The position numbers and the translations under genes are program-made. Below the pieces are notes generated by a model. That model worked only from the letters and a program-made list of their open reading frames with translations, was not told where the DNA came from and searched no databases. A DNA stretch of 25,519 bases from Pseudomonadota bacterium (GTDB lineage: Bacteria > Pseudomonadota > Gammaproteobacteria > Steroidobacterales > Steroidobacteraceae): the NCBI GenBank assembly GCA_021850555.1, contig JAJZLX010000430.1, positions 1 through 25,519 of the forward strand, written 5' to 3'. Positions within the stretch are counted from its first letter, which is position 1; each line of letters begins with the position of its first letter. Positions 7,896 to 15,215 of the stretch are shown here, in pieces.

Positions 7896-9211
7896 GTGCC
7901 GGTGCCGTCGCCGGCGGCGCCGAAGTCGCGACCGTGCTCGCCCTGACCCACGATGGCGAGGGAGTCGTGCGCGAGGGCAAGACGGTATTCATCCCCGGGG
8001 CGCTGCCCGGTGAGCGGGTGCGCTTCGAGCGCGTGCGCCGCCACCGCCAGCACGATGAGGGGAAACTCCTTTCGGTCCTCGAGAGCGCCCCGGCACGAGT
8101 GACGCCGCGCTGCGCGCATTTCGGGGTGTGCGGCGGGTGTGCCCTGCAGCACCTCGCCCCCGAGGCGCAGCTCGCCCTGAAGGAAATCGAGCTGCGCGAC
8201 AGCCTGGAGCGGGTGGCGCATCTGAAGTGCCGCGAATGGCTCGCGCCGATCGGCGGAGCGGCCTGGGCGTATCGGCGACGGGCGCGGCTCGGCGTCAAGT
8301 ACGTGCAGAAAAAGGACAAGGTGGTCGTCGGGTTCCGCGAGCGCCTGGCGCCCTACGTCGCCGACGTGTCTCGTTGCCAGGTGCTGGCTGAGCCGGTGGG
8401 GCAGTGGCCGACACTGCTCGGTGAGCTGATCGGCGCGTTGGATATCCGCCGCAAGGTGCCGCAGATCGAGGTCGCGGTGGCCGACAATGGCGTCGCGTTG
8501 GTGTTCCGGGTGCTGATCGCGCCCTCACCGGCCGACCTCGAGCGCCTGCGGGAGTTCGGCGCGCGTCACGGGACACGGATCTTCCTGCAGCCGGCCGGGC
8601 TCGAGTCCGTCGAGTTGCTCGCGGGGCCGCCCGAGCCGCTCCATTACGAGCTGCCGCAATTCGGCGTGAAGTTGGAGTTTGCGCCAACGGATTTCGTGCA
8701 GATCAACGGCGAGGTGAATCGGGCGCTGGTGTCGCGAGCAATCGAGTTGCTCGAGCTCTCCCCCGCCTCCTCGGTCCTGGACCTTTATTGCGGTCTCGGG
8801 AACTTCTCGCTCGCGCTCGCCCGATCCGCCGGCCGGGTGGTCGGGGTGGAGGGCGAGGGGGCTCTGGTCGAGCGCGCCCGCCACAATGCGCACCGCAACG
8901 GCCTCGGCAATGCGCGATTCCACGTGGCGGATCTTTCCCGGCCGATCGACCCGCAGACCTCCTGGGTGCGAGAGACCTACACCCACGTTCTGCTCGATCC
9001 GCCGCGCGTCGGCGCCCGGGAGGTGCTCGGCACGGTGGCGCAGCTTCGGCCGCGGCGCGTGGTGTATATTGCCTGCCATCCGGGCAGTCTCGCCCGCGAC
9101 CTGGGAGTGCTGGTGCACGAGCACGGCTTCACCCTGGAGGCGGCCGGCGTCGTTGACATGTTTGCGCATACCGCCCACGTCGAGTCCATCGCGGTGCTGA
9201 GCGGACCCTGA
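7892..9211 (+). CDS. rlmD: 23S rRNA (uracil(1939)-C5)-methyltransferase RlmD
   Basis: RlmD (RumA) methylates U1939 of 23S rRNA using SAM. The protein has 439 residues (E. coli 433). It shows an N-terminal TRAM domain, [4Fe-4S] ligands Cys74, Cys80, Cys83 and Cys162, the SAM-binding LDLYCGLGNFSLALA near 297-310, the LLDPPRVGA block near 367, and the catalytic Cys395 in YIACHPGSLARDL. The frame is open further upstream inside the exonuclease gene. The TTG at 7892, overlapping the exonuclease stop as TTGA, gives the right length and precedes the first family-like residues. No ATG fits. The related RlmC/TrmA lineage is less likely because of length and the cysteine pattern. Confidence 0.94.
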   Translation: MSAGAVAGGAEVATVLALTHDGEGVVREGKTVFIPGALPGERVRFERVRRHRQHDEGKLLSVLESAPARVTPRCAHFGVCGGCALQHLAPEAQLALKEIELRDSLERVAHLKCREWLAPIGGAAWAYRRRARLGVKYVQKKDKVVVGFRERLAPYVADVSRCQVLAEPVGQWPTLLGELIGALDIRRKVPQIEVAVADNGVALVFRVLIAPSPADLERLREFGARHGTRIFLQPAGLESVELLAGPPEPLHYELPQFGVKLEFAPTDFVQINGEVNRALVSRAIELLELSPASSVLDLYCGLGNFSLALARSAGRVVGVEGEGALVERARHNAHRNGLGNARFHVADLSRPIDPQTSWVRETYTHVLLDPPRVGAREVLGTVAQLRPRRVVYIACHPGSLARDLGVLVHEHGFTLEAAGVVDMFAHTAHVESIAVLSGP

Positions 9212-9212
9212 C

Positions 9213-10262
9213 ATGACCCTGGGCCCCCTCATGATCGACCTCGAGGGGACGGCCGTGAGCGCGGAGGAGCGCGAGCTCCTGCGCCACCCGCAGGTCGGCG
9301 GCGTCATCCTCTTCACACGCAACTACACCGATTCCGCGCAGCTGGCGCGGCTCACCGCCGACATTCACGCCGTGCGCACCCCGGCGCTCATCGTAGCGGT
9401 GGACCACGAGGGCGGGCGCGTGCAGCGCTTCCGCGAGGGCTTCTCGCCGCTTCCCTCGGCGCGGCGCGTGGGGCACGAATTCGACGTGGATGCCCGCAAG
9501 GGCCTGGCGCTCGCCCGCGCCATGGGGTGGCTGATGGCCGCGGAGCTGCGCGCGCATGGGGTGGACCTGTCGTTCGCTCCCTGCGTGGACATCGACTATG
9601 GCCTCAGCTTCATCACCGATCGCGCCTTCCATTGCCGGCCGCAGGTGGTGACACAGCTTGCCGCGGCGTACGTGCAGGGCATGCGGGAGGCGGGCATGGC
9701 GGCCACGGCCAAGCATTTCCCCGGCCACGGGGCGGTGGTTGCCGACTCGCACCTGACTCTGCCCGTCGACCGGCGCGAGAGGGCCGATCTTGACGGGGAT
9801 CTGATGCCCTACAGGCGCCTCATCGCCAATGGGCTGCCGGCGGTGATGGTGGGTCATCTGCTGTTTCCGGCCGTGGACGATGTCCCGGCGAGTCTCTCGG
9901 GGCGTTGGATCCGCGAGGTACTGCGCGGTGAGCTGCGCTTCCAGGGAGCGGTGTTTGCCGATGACCTGTCGATGGGCGGGGCGGCCGAGGCTTACGGGGA
10001 TGTCGTGAGCCGGGCCGAGCGGGCGCTCGCGGCCGGCTGTGACATGCTGCCGGTGTGCAACCGGCGCGACTCGGTGCTTGAGCTGCTCGAGCGGCTGAAG
10101 AGCGCGCCCGAGCCCGCCTCGGGCCTGCGATTGATCCGGATGCACGGCCGTGACGGTCACAGCCCGGAGGCGCTCAGATCGACTGCGCAGTGGCGCCGCG
10201 CCCGCGAGCTGCTCGAGGGCTGCGCCGGAACCCCGGCGCTGCGATTGGACGCCGGGGGCTAG
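9213..10262 (+). CDS. nagZ: Beta-N-acetylhexosaminidase NagZ (GH3)
   Basis: NagZ is a cytosolic glycoside hydrolase family 3 enzyme. It removes N-acetylglucosamine from anhydro-muropeptides in peptidoglycan recycling and can influence AmpC induction where ampR/ampC exist. The 349-residue protein shows GGVILFTRN near the N-terminus, VDHEGGRVQRF, the substrate-loop motif KHFPGHG with the Asp178-Ser-His180 dyad, and the nucleophile Asp250 in FADDLSMGG. There is no signal peptide, consistent with cytosolic location. The ATG is one base after the rlmD stop. It appears to be the last gene of the long plus-strand run. Confidence 0.95.
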   Translation: MTLGPLMIDLEGTAVSAEERELLRHPQVGGVILFTRNYTDSAQLARLTADIHAVRTPALIVAVDHEGGRVQRFREGFSPLPSARRVGHEFDVDARKGLALARAMGWLMAAELRAHGVDLSFAPCVDIDYGLSFITDRAFHCRPQVVTQLAAAYVQGMREAGMAATAKHFPGHGAVVADSHLTLPVDRRERADLDGDLMPYRRLIANGLPAVMVGHLLFPAVDDVPASLSGRWIREVLRGELRFQGAVFADDLSMGGAAEAYGDVVSRAERALAAGCDMLPVCNRRDSVLELLERLKSAPEPASGLRLIRMHGRDGHSPEALRSTAQWRRARELLEGCAGTPALRLDAGG

Positions 10263-10539
10263 CGGACCCCGGGGTGACCCGAGGTGACGATTGTCACCCA
10301 CGGGTGCTGACGCCCGTAACTGGACCCGCTCGGTGCGCCCCCATAGCATGGGCACGCCTGCGCGATGGGACTCTCTCAACGATACCGGCCAGGGCATGTG
10401 CGCGGGCGGCGGGCGCCGGCCGCTCGCCGGAGCGGGCATGATGCGCAGGGTGACAGGACCTGTACTGCGCCGGTCCGGTGAGACTGCCCCGGCGGCGGCA
10501 GAACCCGCAGCGGCGCTGACAGCATTTCGGGGACCTGGG
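10263..10539 (+). other. Leader region of the exporter operon
   Basis: The 277 bases between nagZ and the adaptor gene show no convincing gene. The adaptor frame stays open here, but its residues are low in hydrophobics and unlike the family. The first 55 bases carry several dyads: GGGTGACCC at 10272-10280, GGTGAC-GATT-GTCACC at 10283-10298, and the near-palindrome CGGGTG-CTGA-CGCCCG at 10301-10316. Later there is a CCGCTC-GCCG-GAGCGG hairpin at 10420-10435. The region probably holds the promoter and control site of the exporter. Confidence 0.5.
10283..10298 (+). promoter_or_regulatory. Candidate operator: GGTGAC-N4-GTCACC inverted repeat
   Basis: The two 6-base arms are perfectly complementary around GATT. 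A -35-like TTGTCA (5 of 6 matches) lies at 10291-10296 inside the repeat. The best -10 at 18 bases, CGTAAC at 10315-10320, is weak. A repressor bound here would cover the -35. The alternative reading, a nagZ terminator stem, lacks a T-run. Confidence 0.35.
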
Positions 10540-11793
10540 ATGACGGCCGACAAGAGCGAATTATTGCAACGGCTGAGGATCGACCGTGAGCTGCGCGAGG
10601 AGGCTGGGAGTCCTGCGCGCTGGTGGGGGCTCGGGGCCCTGGCCGTGGCGGTGGCGCTCGCGGCGGGCGGCTGGTTCCTGCTCGCGCGGGGCCACGCGGT
10701 CGAGGTCGCCGAGGTCACCGCCCTTGCACCCTCGGCGCTGTCGACCCCGACGGCGGTGTTGCAGGCGAGCGGCTATGTGACCGCCGAGCGCGAAGCGACG
10801 GTCTCGGCGCAGATTCAGGGCATGCTGACCCACGTGTACTTCCAGGAGGGCGAGACCGTGCGCCGTGGGCAGATTCTGGCGCGCCTCGATGACAGCACCC
10901 AGCGCGCCGTGCTGGCCCAGTCGCGCGCGCAGCTGGCGGCCGCGCAGGCGCAGCTGATGCAATACCGGGTGCAGCTCAGGCTGGCGCGCCTGGACCTGTC
11001 GCGCGATCAGGCGCTGATCGGCCCGCACCTGGTGTCGCAGCAGACCTTCGACAACGCCCGAACCCAGGTCGATTCCCTCGCCGCACAGGTGCTCACTCAG
11101 CGGCGCAACGTGGCCGTGGCCCGCGCCGGCGTGCAGGCGGCGCAGGTGCAGGAAGATTACACGGTGGTGCGCGCGCCGTTTTCCGGGGTGGTGGTGAACA
11201 GGCCGGCGCAGATGGGGGAGACGATCTCGCCATTCTTCGGCGGCGGCGGCTTCACGCAGACCGGGATCGCGACCATCGTCGACATGAACTCCCTCGAGAT
11301 CGACGTGGATGTCAACGAGGCATACATCGACCGGGTCTACGCCGGCCAGCCGGCCGTGGCGGTGCTCGATGCCTATCCGAACTGGAAGATCCCGGCGCAC
11401 GTGATCGCGATCGTACCGACGGCCAACAAGAGCAAGGCGACGGTGCGCGTGCGCGTGGCGCTCGAGAGCAGGGACCCGCGCATCCTGCCGCAGATGGGGG
11501 TACGCGTGTCGTTTCTGCAGCGCCCGAGAGCGGCCCATGCTGCGCCCTCGAGCATCCCGGTGGACATGGTGTGGGTGCCGGCCTCGAGCGTGGTGCAGCG
11601 TGGCGCGCACGCGGTGGTGTTCGTCGTCCAGGACGGACGGGCGCGCTCGCGCACCGTCACTTTGGGACCGGTCCGCTCGGGCCTGAGGGCCGTGGGCGGC
11701 ATTGCCGCCGGCAGCGCCGTCGTGCGCTCGCCGCCCGCGGATCTCGCCGATGGGGATCGAGTCAGCGTCAAGTCAAGGGGTAAGGCGTCATGA
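10540..11793 (+). CDS. MacA/HlyD-type periplasmic adaptor subunit
   Basis: A 417-residue membrane-fusion protein that would link an inner-membrane ABC exporter to an outer-membrane channel. A short cytoplasmic N-terminus with an acidic/basic helix is followed by one membrane segment (about 30-50). Then come a lipoyl half-motif (ASGYVTAEREATVSAQIQG), an alanine/glutamine-rich coiled-coil hairpin (about 125-200), the second lipoyl half (VRAPFSGVVVNRPAQMGE) and beta-barrel and membrane-proximal domains. The ATG at 10540 has GGGGA at 10529-10533. The frame is open for 83 codons upstream but does not look coding. Its stop overlaps the ATPase start (ATGA). No outer-membrane channel gene is in the window, so a TolC elsewhere is presumably used. 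Confidence 0.88.
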   Translation: MTADKSELLQRLRIDRELREEAGSPARWWGLGALAVAVALAAGGWFLLARGHAVEVAEVTALAPSALSTPTAVLQASGYVTAEREATVSAQIQGMLTHVYFQEGETVRRGQILARLDDSTQRAVLAQSRAQLAAAQAQLMQYRVQLRLARLDLSRDQALIGPHLVSQQTFDNARTQVDSLAAQVLTQRRNVAVARAGVQAAQVQEDYTVVRAPFSGVVVNRPAQMGETISPFFGGGGFTQTGIATIVDMNSLEIDVDVNEAYIDRVYAGQPAVAVLDAYPNWKIPAHVIAIVPTANKSKATVRVRVALESRDPRILPQMGVRVSFLQRPRAAHAAPSSIPVDMVWVPASSVVQRGAHAVVFVVQDGRARSRTVTLGPVRSGLRAVGGIAAGSAVVRSPPADLADGDRVSVKSRGKAS

Positions 11794-12482
11794 GTGCACT
11801 GGTCGAGATCCGCAACCTGAGCAAGGTGTATCAGCGGGGCCGGCAGCGAATCGAGGTGCTGCATCACGTCAACCTCGATGTCGCACGGGGCGAATTCGTG
11901 GCACTGATGGGTCCCTCGGGCTCGGGCAAGACCACGTTGCTGAACCTCATCGGCGGACTGGACAGCCCGAGCGAGGGCACGCTCGCGGTCGCCGGTGAGC
12001 GCATCGATCAGCTCGGCCAGGGGGCGCTCGCGCGCTGGCGCGCCGCGCACGTCGGGTTCGTGTTTCAGTTCTACAACCTGTTGCCGATGCTCTCGGCGCA
12101 GCGCAACGTCGAGTTGCCGCTGCTGCTGACCAAGCTCAAGGGCGCCGAGCGGCGGCGCAACGCCAGCATCGCGCTGCAGTTGGTTGGACTTGACGATCGC
12201 GCCACCCACAAGCCCGGCGAGCTATCCGGCGGGCAGCAGCAACGCGTGGCCATCGCGCGCGCCATCGTCTCGGATCCGATGCTCCTGGTGTGCGATGAGC
12301 CCACGGGAGACCTCGACCGGCAATCGGCCGTGGACGTGTTGACGTTGCTGCAGCAGCTCAATCGCGATCACGGTAAAACCATCGTCATGGTGACCCACGA
12401 TCCGAAGGCGGCGGAGTACGCGAGCCACATTCTGCACCTCGACAAGGGCACCCTGGTCGAGGCCGCAGGCGCCGCCGCATGA
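11790..12482 (+). CDS. ABC exporter ATP-binding subunit, MacB/LolD type
   Basis: A 230-residue single-domain ATPase of the MacB/LolD/FtsE class that powers the two permeases encoded next. Visible are Walker A GPSGSGKTT at 41-49, Q-loop Gln93 in VFQFYNLLP, signature LSGGQ at 145-149, Walker B LLVCDEPTGDLD with Glu170, and switch His203 in VTHD. All catalytic residues are intact. It starts at an ATG overlapping the adaptor stop and its own stop overlaps the next ATG, so adaptor, ATPase and first permease are coupled. True MacB carries ATPase and permease in one chain. Here they are separate. The substrate cannot be inferred. Confidence 0.93.
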   Translation: MSALVEIRNLSKVYQRGRQRIEVLHHVNLDVARGEFVALMGPSGSGKTTLLNLIGGLDSPSEGTLAVAGERIDQLGQGALARWRAAHVGFVFQFYNLLPMLSAQRNVELPLLLTKLKGAERRRNASIALQLVGLDDRATHKPGELSGGQQQRVAIARAIVSDPMLLVCDEPTGDLDRQSAVDVLTLLQQLNRDHGKTIVMVTHDPKAAEYASHILHLDKGTLVEAAGAAA

Positions 12483-13633
12483 AATACCTGCATCTGCTCT
12501 GGGCGGCGCTGACGCGGCGCAAGGCTCGAACATTCTTCACGCTGCTGTCGGTCGTGGCCGCGTTCCTGCTGTTCGGGCTGCTGGAATCGGTGAACAACGT
12601 GTTCACCCAGGTGGGGCAGAGCATCGGCGCGGCCCATCGGCTGATCACGGTGTCGAGGTCCGGGTTCATGACCCCGCTGCCGCTGAGTCTCGAGGACCAG
12701 ATCCGCACCGTGCCCGGGGTGCAGGTGGTGAGCAACGAGACCTTCTTCGGCGGCACCTACCAGAAGCCGAAGAACTTCATCAACGTCATGGCGGTGAGCC
12801 GCAATTTCTGGGACCTGAATACGACCATGAAACTGCCGGCGGGCGCGCGCCGGAGATTCGATGCGACGCAGACCGGCGCGATCGTCGGCGCGGCGCTCGC
12901 CCGGCGATTTCACTGGAAGGTGGGCGATCAGATTCCGATCAAGGCGATGATCTACCCGCGCAAGGACGACTCGTATACCTGGATGTTCGACATCGTGGGC
13001 ATCTTTCAGGACCGTACACCGCTGCGCGAGCAGATGATGTTTTTCCGCTGGCGCTATCTCGATGAGGCCGCGCTCTTCGGCGGCGGGACCGTGGGCTGGT
13101 ACGTCGAGCAGATCGCCCACCCGAAGGAGGCCGGGCACATCGCCGGCGCGATCGATTCGCTTTCGGCCAACTCCGGCCACGAGACCAGGACGCAGACCGC
13201 GAGCGCCTTCGCGGCGGATTTCTACAGTCAGTACGTGGACTTCGGATTGATCGTCCGGGCCGTCATGGGGGCGGTGTTCTTCACGCTGTTGCTGTTGACC
13301 GGCAACACCATGGCGCAGGCGGTGCGGGAGCGCACGCCGGAGCTCGCGGTGCTGAAGACGCTCGGCTTTTCCAACCGTACCGTGCTCGCGCTGGTGCTCG
13401 CTGAATCGGTGCTGCTGCTGGTTGCCGGCGGGGCGCTTGGCCTGTTGCTTGCGGCCGCAACGGTGCACGCCTTGCAGGCGCAGATGGGCGCGCAGCTGCC
13501 GATGCTGCCGGTGGGCGCGGCGATCTGGCTGCGCGGCGTGATCGCGATGGTCGCGATCGGACTGGTGGTTGGAGCGCTGCCGGCGCGGCGCGGCATGCGG
13601 CTTTCCATCGTGAACGCCCTGGCGGGGCGGTGA
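12479..13633 (+). CDS. ABC exporter permease, FtsX/MacB type (first)
   Basis: A 384-residue FtsX-family permease. It has one membrane segment near residues 17-38, a large periplasmic domain of MacB-PCD type (about 40-250), and three C-terminal membrane segments (about 255-280, 300-330 and 345-370). The cytoplasmic coupling region reads RERTPELAVLKTLGFSNRTV, matching the family pattern R-x-x-E-hydrophobic-A-x-L-K-x-x-G. The ATG overlaps the ATPase stop (ATGA). MacB-type systems transmit force to the periplasm (mechanotransmission) rather than moving substrate through the membrane. That is family knowledge, not seen here. Confidence 0.88.
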   Translation: MKYLHLLWAALTRRKARTFFTLLSVVAAFLLFGLLESVNNVFTQVGQSIGAAHRLITVSRSGFMTPLPLSLEDQIRTVPGVQVVSNETFFGGTYQKPKNFINVMAVSRNFWDLNTTMKLPAGARRRFDATQTGAIVGAALARRFHWKVGDQIPIKAMIYPRKDDSYTWMFDIVGIFQDRTPLREQMMFFRWRYLDEAALFGGGTVGWYVEQIAHPKEAGHIAGAIDSLSANSGHETRTQTASAFAADFYSQYVDFGLIVRAVMGAVFFTLLLLTGNTMAQAVRERTPELAVLKTLGFSNRTVLALVLAESVLLLVAGGALGLLLAAATVHALQAQMGAQLPMLPVGAAIWLRGVIAMVAIGLVVGALPARRGMRLSIVNALAGR

Positions 13634-13643
13634 GGGGGGGCTG

Positions 13644-14960
13644 ATGCTGAAGAAGACATTGCCGGTGGCAAGCCTCCTTCTCGCCCTCGCCCTCGCGCTC
13701 GCAGTCGCGGTAGTCATCGTCCTGCCCTGGCTCGGGATCGCGGCGCTCGCGGCGCTGCTCCTCGTGTGGCTCGCGTTCACGCGCGCCGGCCGGCAGGCCA
13801 TCTCCGTCACCGCCTCGGGGATGTCCACGCTGCCGCAGCGCTGGGGCAGCGCCTCGGTGGTGGTCCTGGGTATCGCGGGCGTCGTCGGCGTGTTGGTGGC
13901 GTTGCTGGCCATGGGCAGGGGCTACGAGGCGACCTTCCGCGCGACGGGCAGCGACCGGCGGGCCATCGTGCTGCGCAGCGGCGCGCTCACCGAGGCCACC
14001 TCGGACCTCAATCCGCAAAGCGTCATGCTCATCGGGCAGATGCCGCAGGTCGCCCGAAATGCCCGGGGCGAGCCGCTCGTGTCCCCGGAGGTGGTGGTGT
14101 CGGCGTCGCTCACGAAGCGGGGAGGGCGCGAGGGAACGGTGCTGATCCGCGGCGTGGGCCCGCAGGTGTGGGCGGTGCGCAGCCACGTGAAGATCATCGC
14201 CGGCCGGCGCTTCCGGACCGGGATGCGCGAGCTCATCGCCGGCAAGAACGTGGTGCGGGAGTTCGCGCACACCGCCGTCGGCGTGACCCTCCGGATCAAC
14301 GGGCAGCCGTGGAAGGTCGTTGGGGAATTCGCGCACGCCGGCGCGCACGACTCGGAGCTCTGGGGTGACGTCAACGTGATCGGCACCGCGTTTCACCGGG
14401 GCAGCAGCGTACAGTCGGTCACGGCGCTGTTAAGCGGCGCCACGGCCTTCCATGCGTTCAAGGCGGCCCTCGCGAGCGACCCGCGCCTGAAAGTGCAGGC
14501 ACAGACCACCAAGGCGTACTACGCCGATCAGTCCAAGGGCATGACGCACGTCATTGGGATTCTCGCCGCGGTGGTGGCGGGCATCATGGCCATCGGCGCG
14601 CTCGCCGGCGCGCTGAACAGCATGTATGCGAGCGTGGCGGCGCGCACGCGCGAGGTGGCCACGCTGCGGGCGATCGGGTTCCGCGGCGGCGTGGTGGTGT
14701 TCTCGGTGCTGAGCGAGACGTTGCTGCTCGCGCTCGCCGGTGGTCTGGTGGGCGCGCTCATCGCCTGGCTGCTGTTCCGTCACTTCACCGCCTCGACGCT
14801 GGGACCGAATTTCGGCGCGGTGATCTTCCAGTTCCGGATCACGCCGGCGCTCATCGGCGAGGGACTGAAATGGGCGCTCGTGATCGGATTCCTCGGCGGC
14901 CTGTTCCCGGCGGTGCGTGCCGCGCGCATGCCGGTGACCGAGGGGTTGCGCGAGCCTTAG
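13644..14960 (+). CDS. ABC exporter permease, FtsX/MacB type (second, long N-terminus)
   Basis: A 438-residue FtsX-family permease, the partner of the preceding one but clearly different in sequence. The canonical segments are near residues 70-92, then about 290-320, 340-370 and 390-425, with the coupling motif ARTREVATLRAIGFRGGVV. Before the first canonical segment it has an extra hydrophobic hairpin (about 5-25 and 27-46), so it has roughly six membrane segments rather than four. A purine-rich GAGGGGGG ribosome-binding site precedes the ATG, 10 bases after the previous stop. It appears to end the exporter operon. Two different permeases suggest a heterodimeric transporter like LolCE. Confidence 0.88.
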   Translation: MLKKTLPVASLLLALALALAVAVVIVLPWLGIAALAALLLVWLAFTRAGRQAISVTASGMSTLPQRWGSASVVVLGIAGVVGVLVALLAMGRGYEATFRATGSDRRAIVLRSGALTEATSDLNPQSVMLIGQMPQVARNARGEPLVSPEVVVSASLTKRGGREGTVLIRGVGPQVWAVRSHVKIIAGRRFRTGMRELIAGKNVVREFAHTAVGVTLRINGQPWKVVGEFAHAGAHDSELWGDVNVIGTAFHRGSSVQSVTALLSGATAFHAFKAALASDPRLKVQAQTTKAYYADQSKGMTHVIGILAAVVAGIMAIGALAGALNSMYASVAARTREVATLRAIGFRGGVVVFSVLSETLLLALAGGLVGALIAWLLFRHFTASTLGPNFGAVIFQFRITPALIGEGLKWALVIGFLGGLFPAVRAARMPVTEGLREP

Positions 14961-15215
14961 ACGCGATATGTCGCTCTCGGGCGCGGCAGATCCGTGCGTG
15001 AAGCGATTGCCGGTGGCGCCTGGTGGAATGGCTCGAGGTGCCCGGGCACCGGGTTGTCGAGCACACCGGCGGGCTCTGGCGGTGCGCCATGGTCGCGGCC
15101 GGTGAGCCGGTGGGTCGGCTCCTGATCCTTGATGCGCGCGGCAGGCAACGGCGGGCGGGATTTCACCGCGCCGCGCCAATCGGCCCTGCGCATTCGCGTC
15201 CCCGGGTTTCCCGCC
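14961..15215. other. Intergenic region between convergent genes
   Basis: This gap lies between the second permease (plus) and the S10 peptidase (minus). It contains a 14-base perfect palindrome GGTGCCCGGGCACC at 15037-15050 and a GAGCCG-GTGGGT-CGGCTC hairpin at 15104-15121, but no T-run for a classical terminator. A plus-strand frame open from 15002 has strikingly G/C-rich third positions up to about 15165 but no good ribosome-binding site, and its translation is not one I recognise. I cannot support a gene here. Confidence 0.4.

Noticed and set aside
10291..10539. N-terminal extension of the adaptor protein
   Set aside because: It lacks hydrophobic pattern, covers the dyad cluster, and the ATG at 10540 has a ribosome-binding site and the expected short cytoplasmic start.
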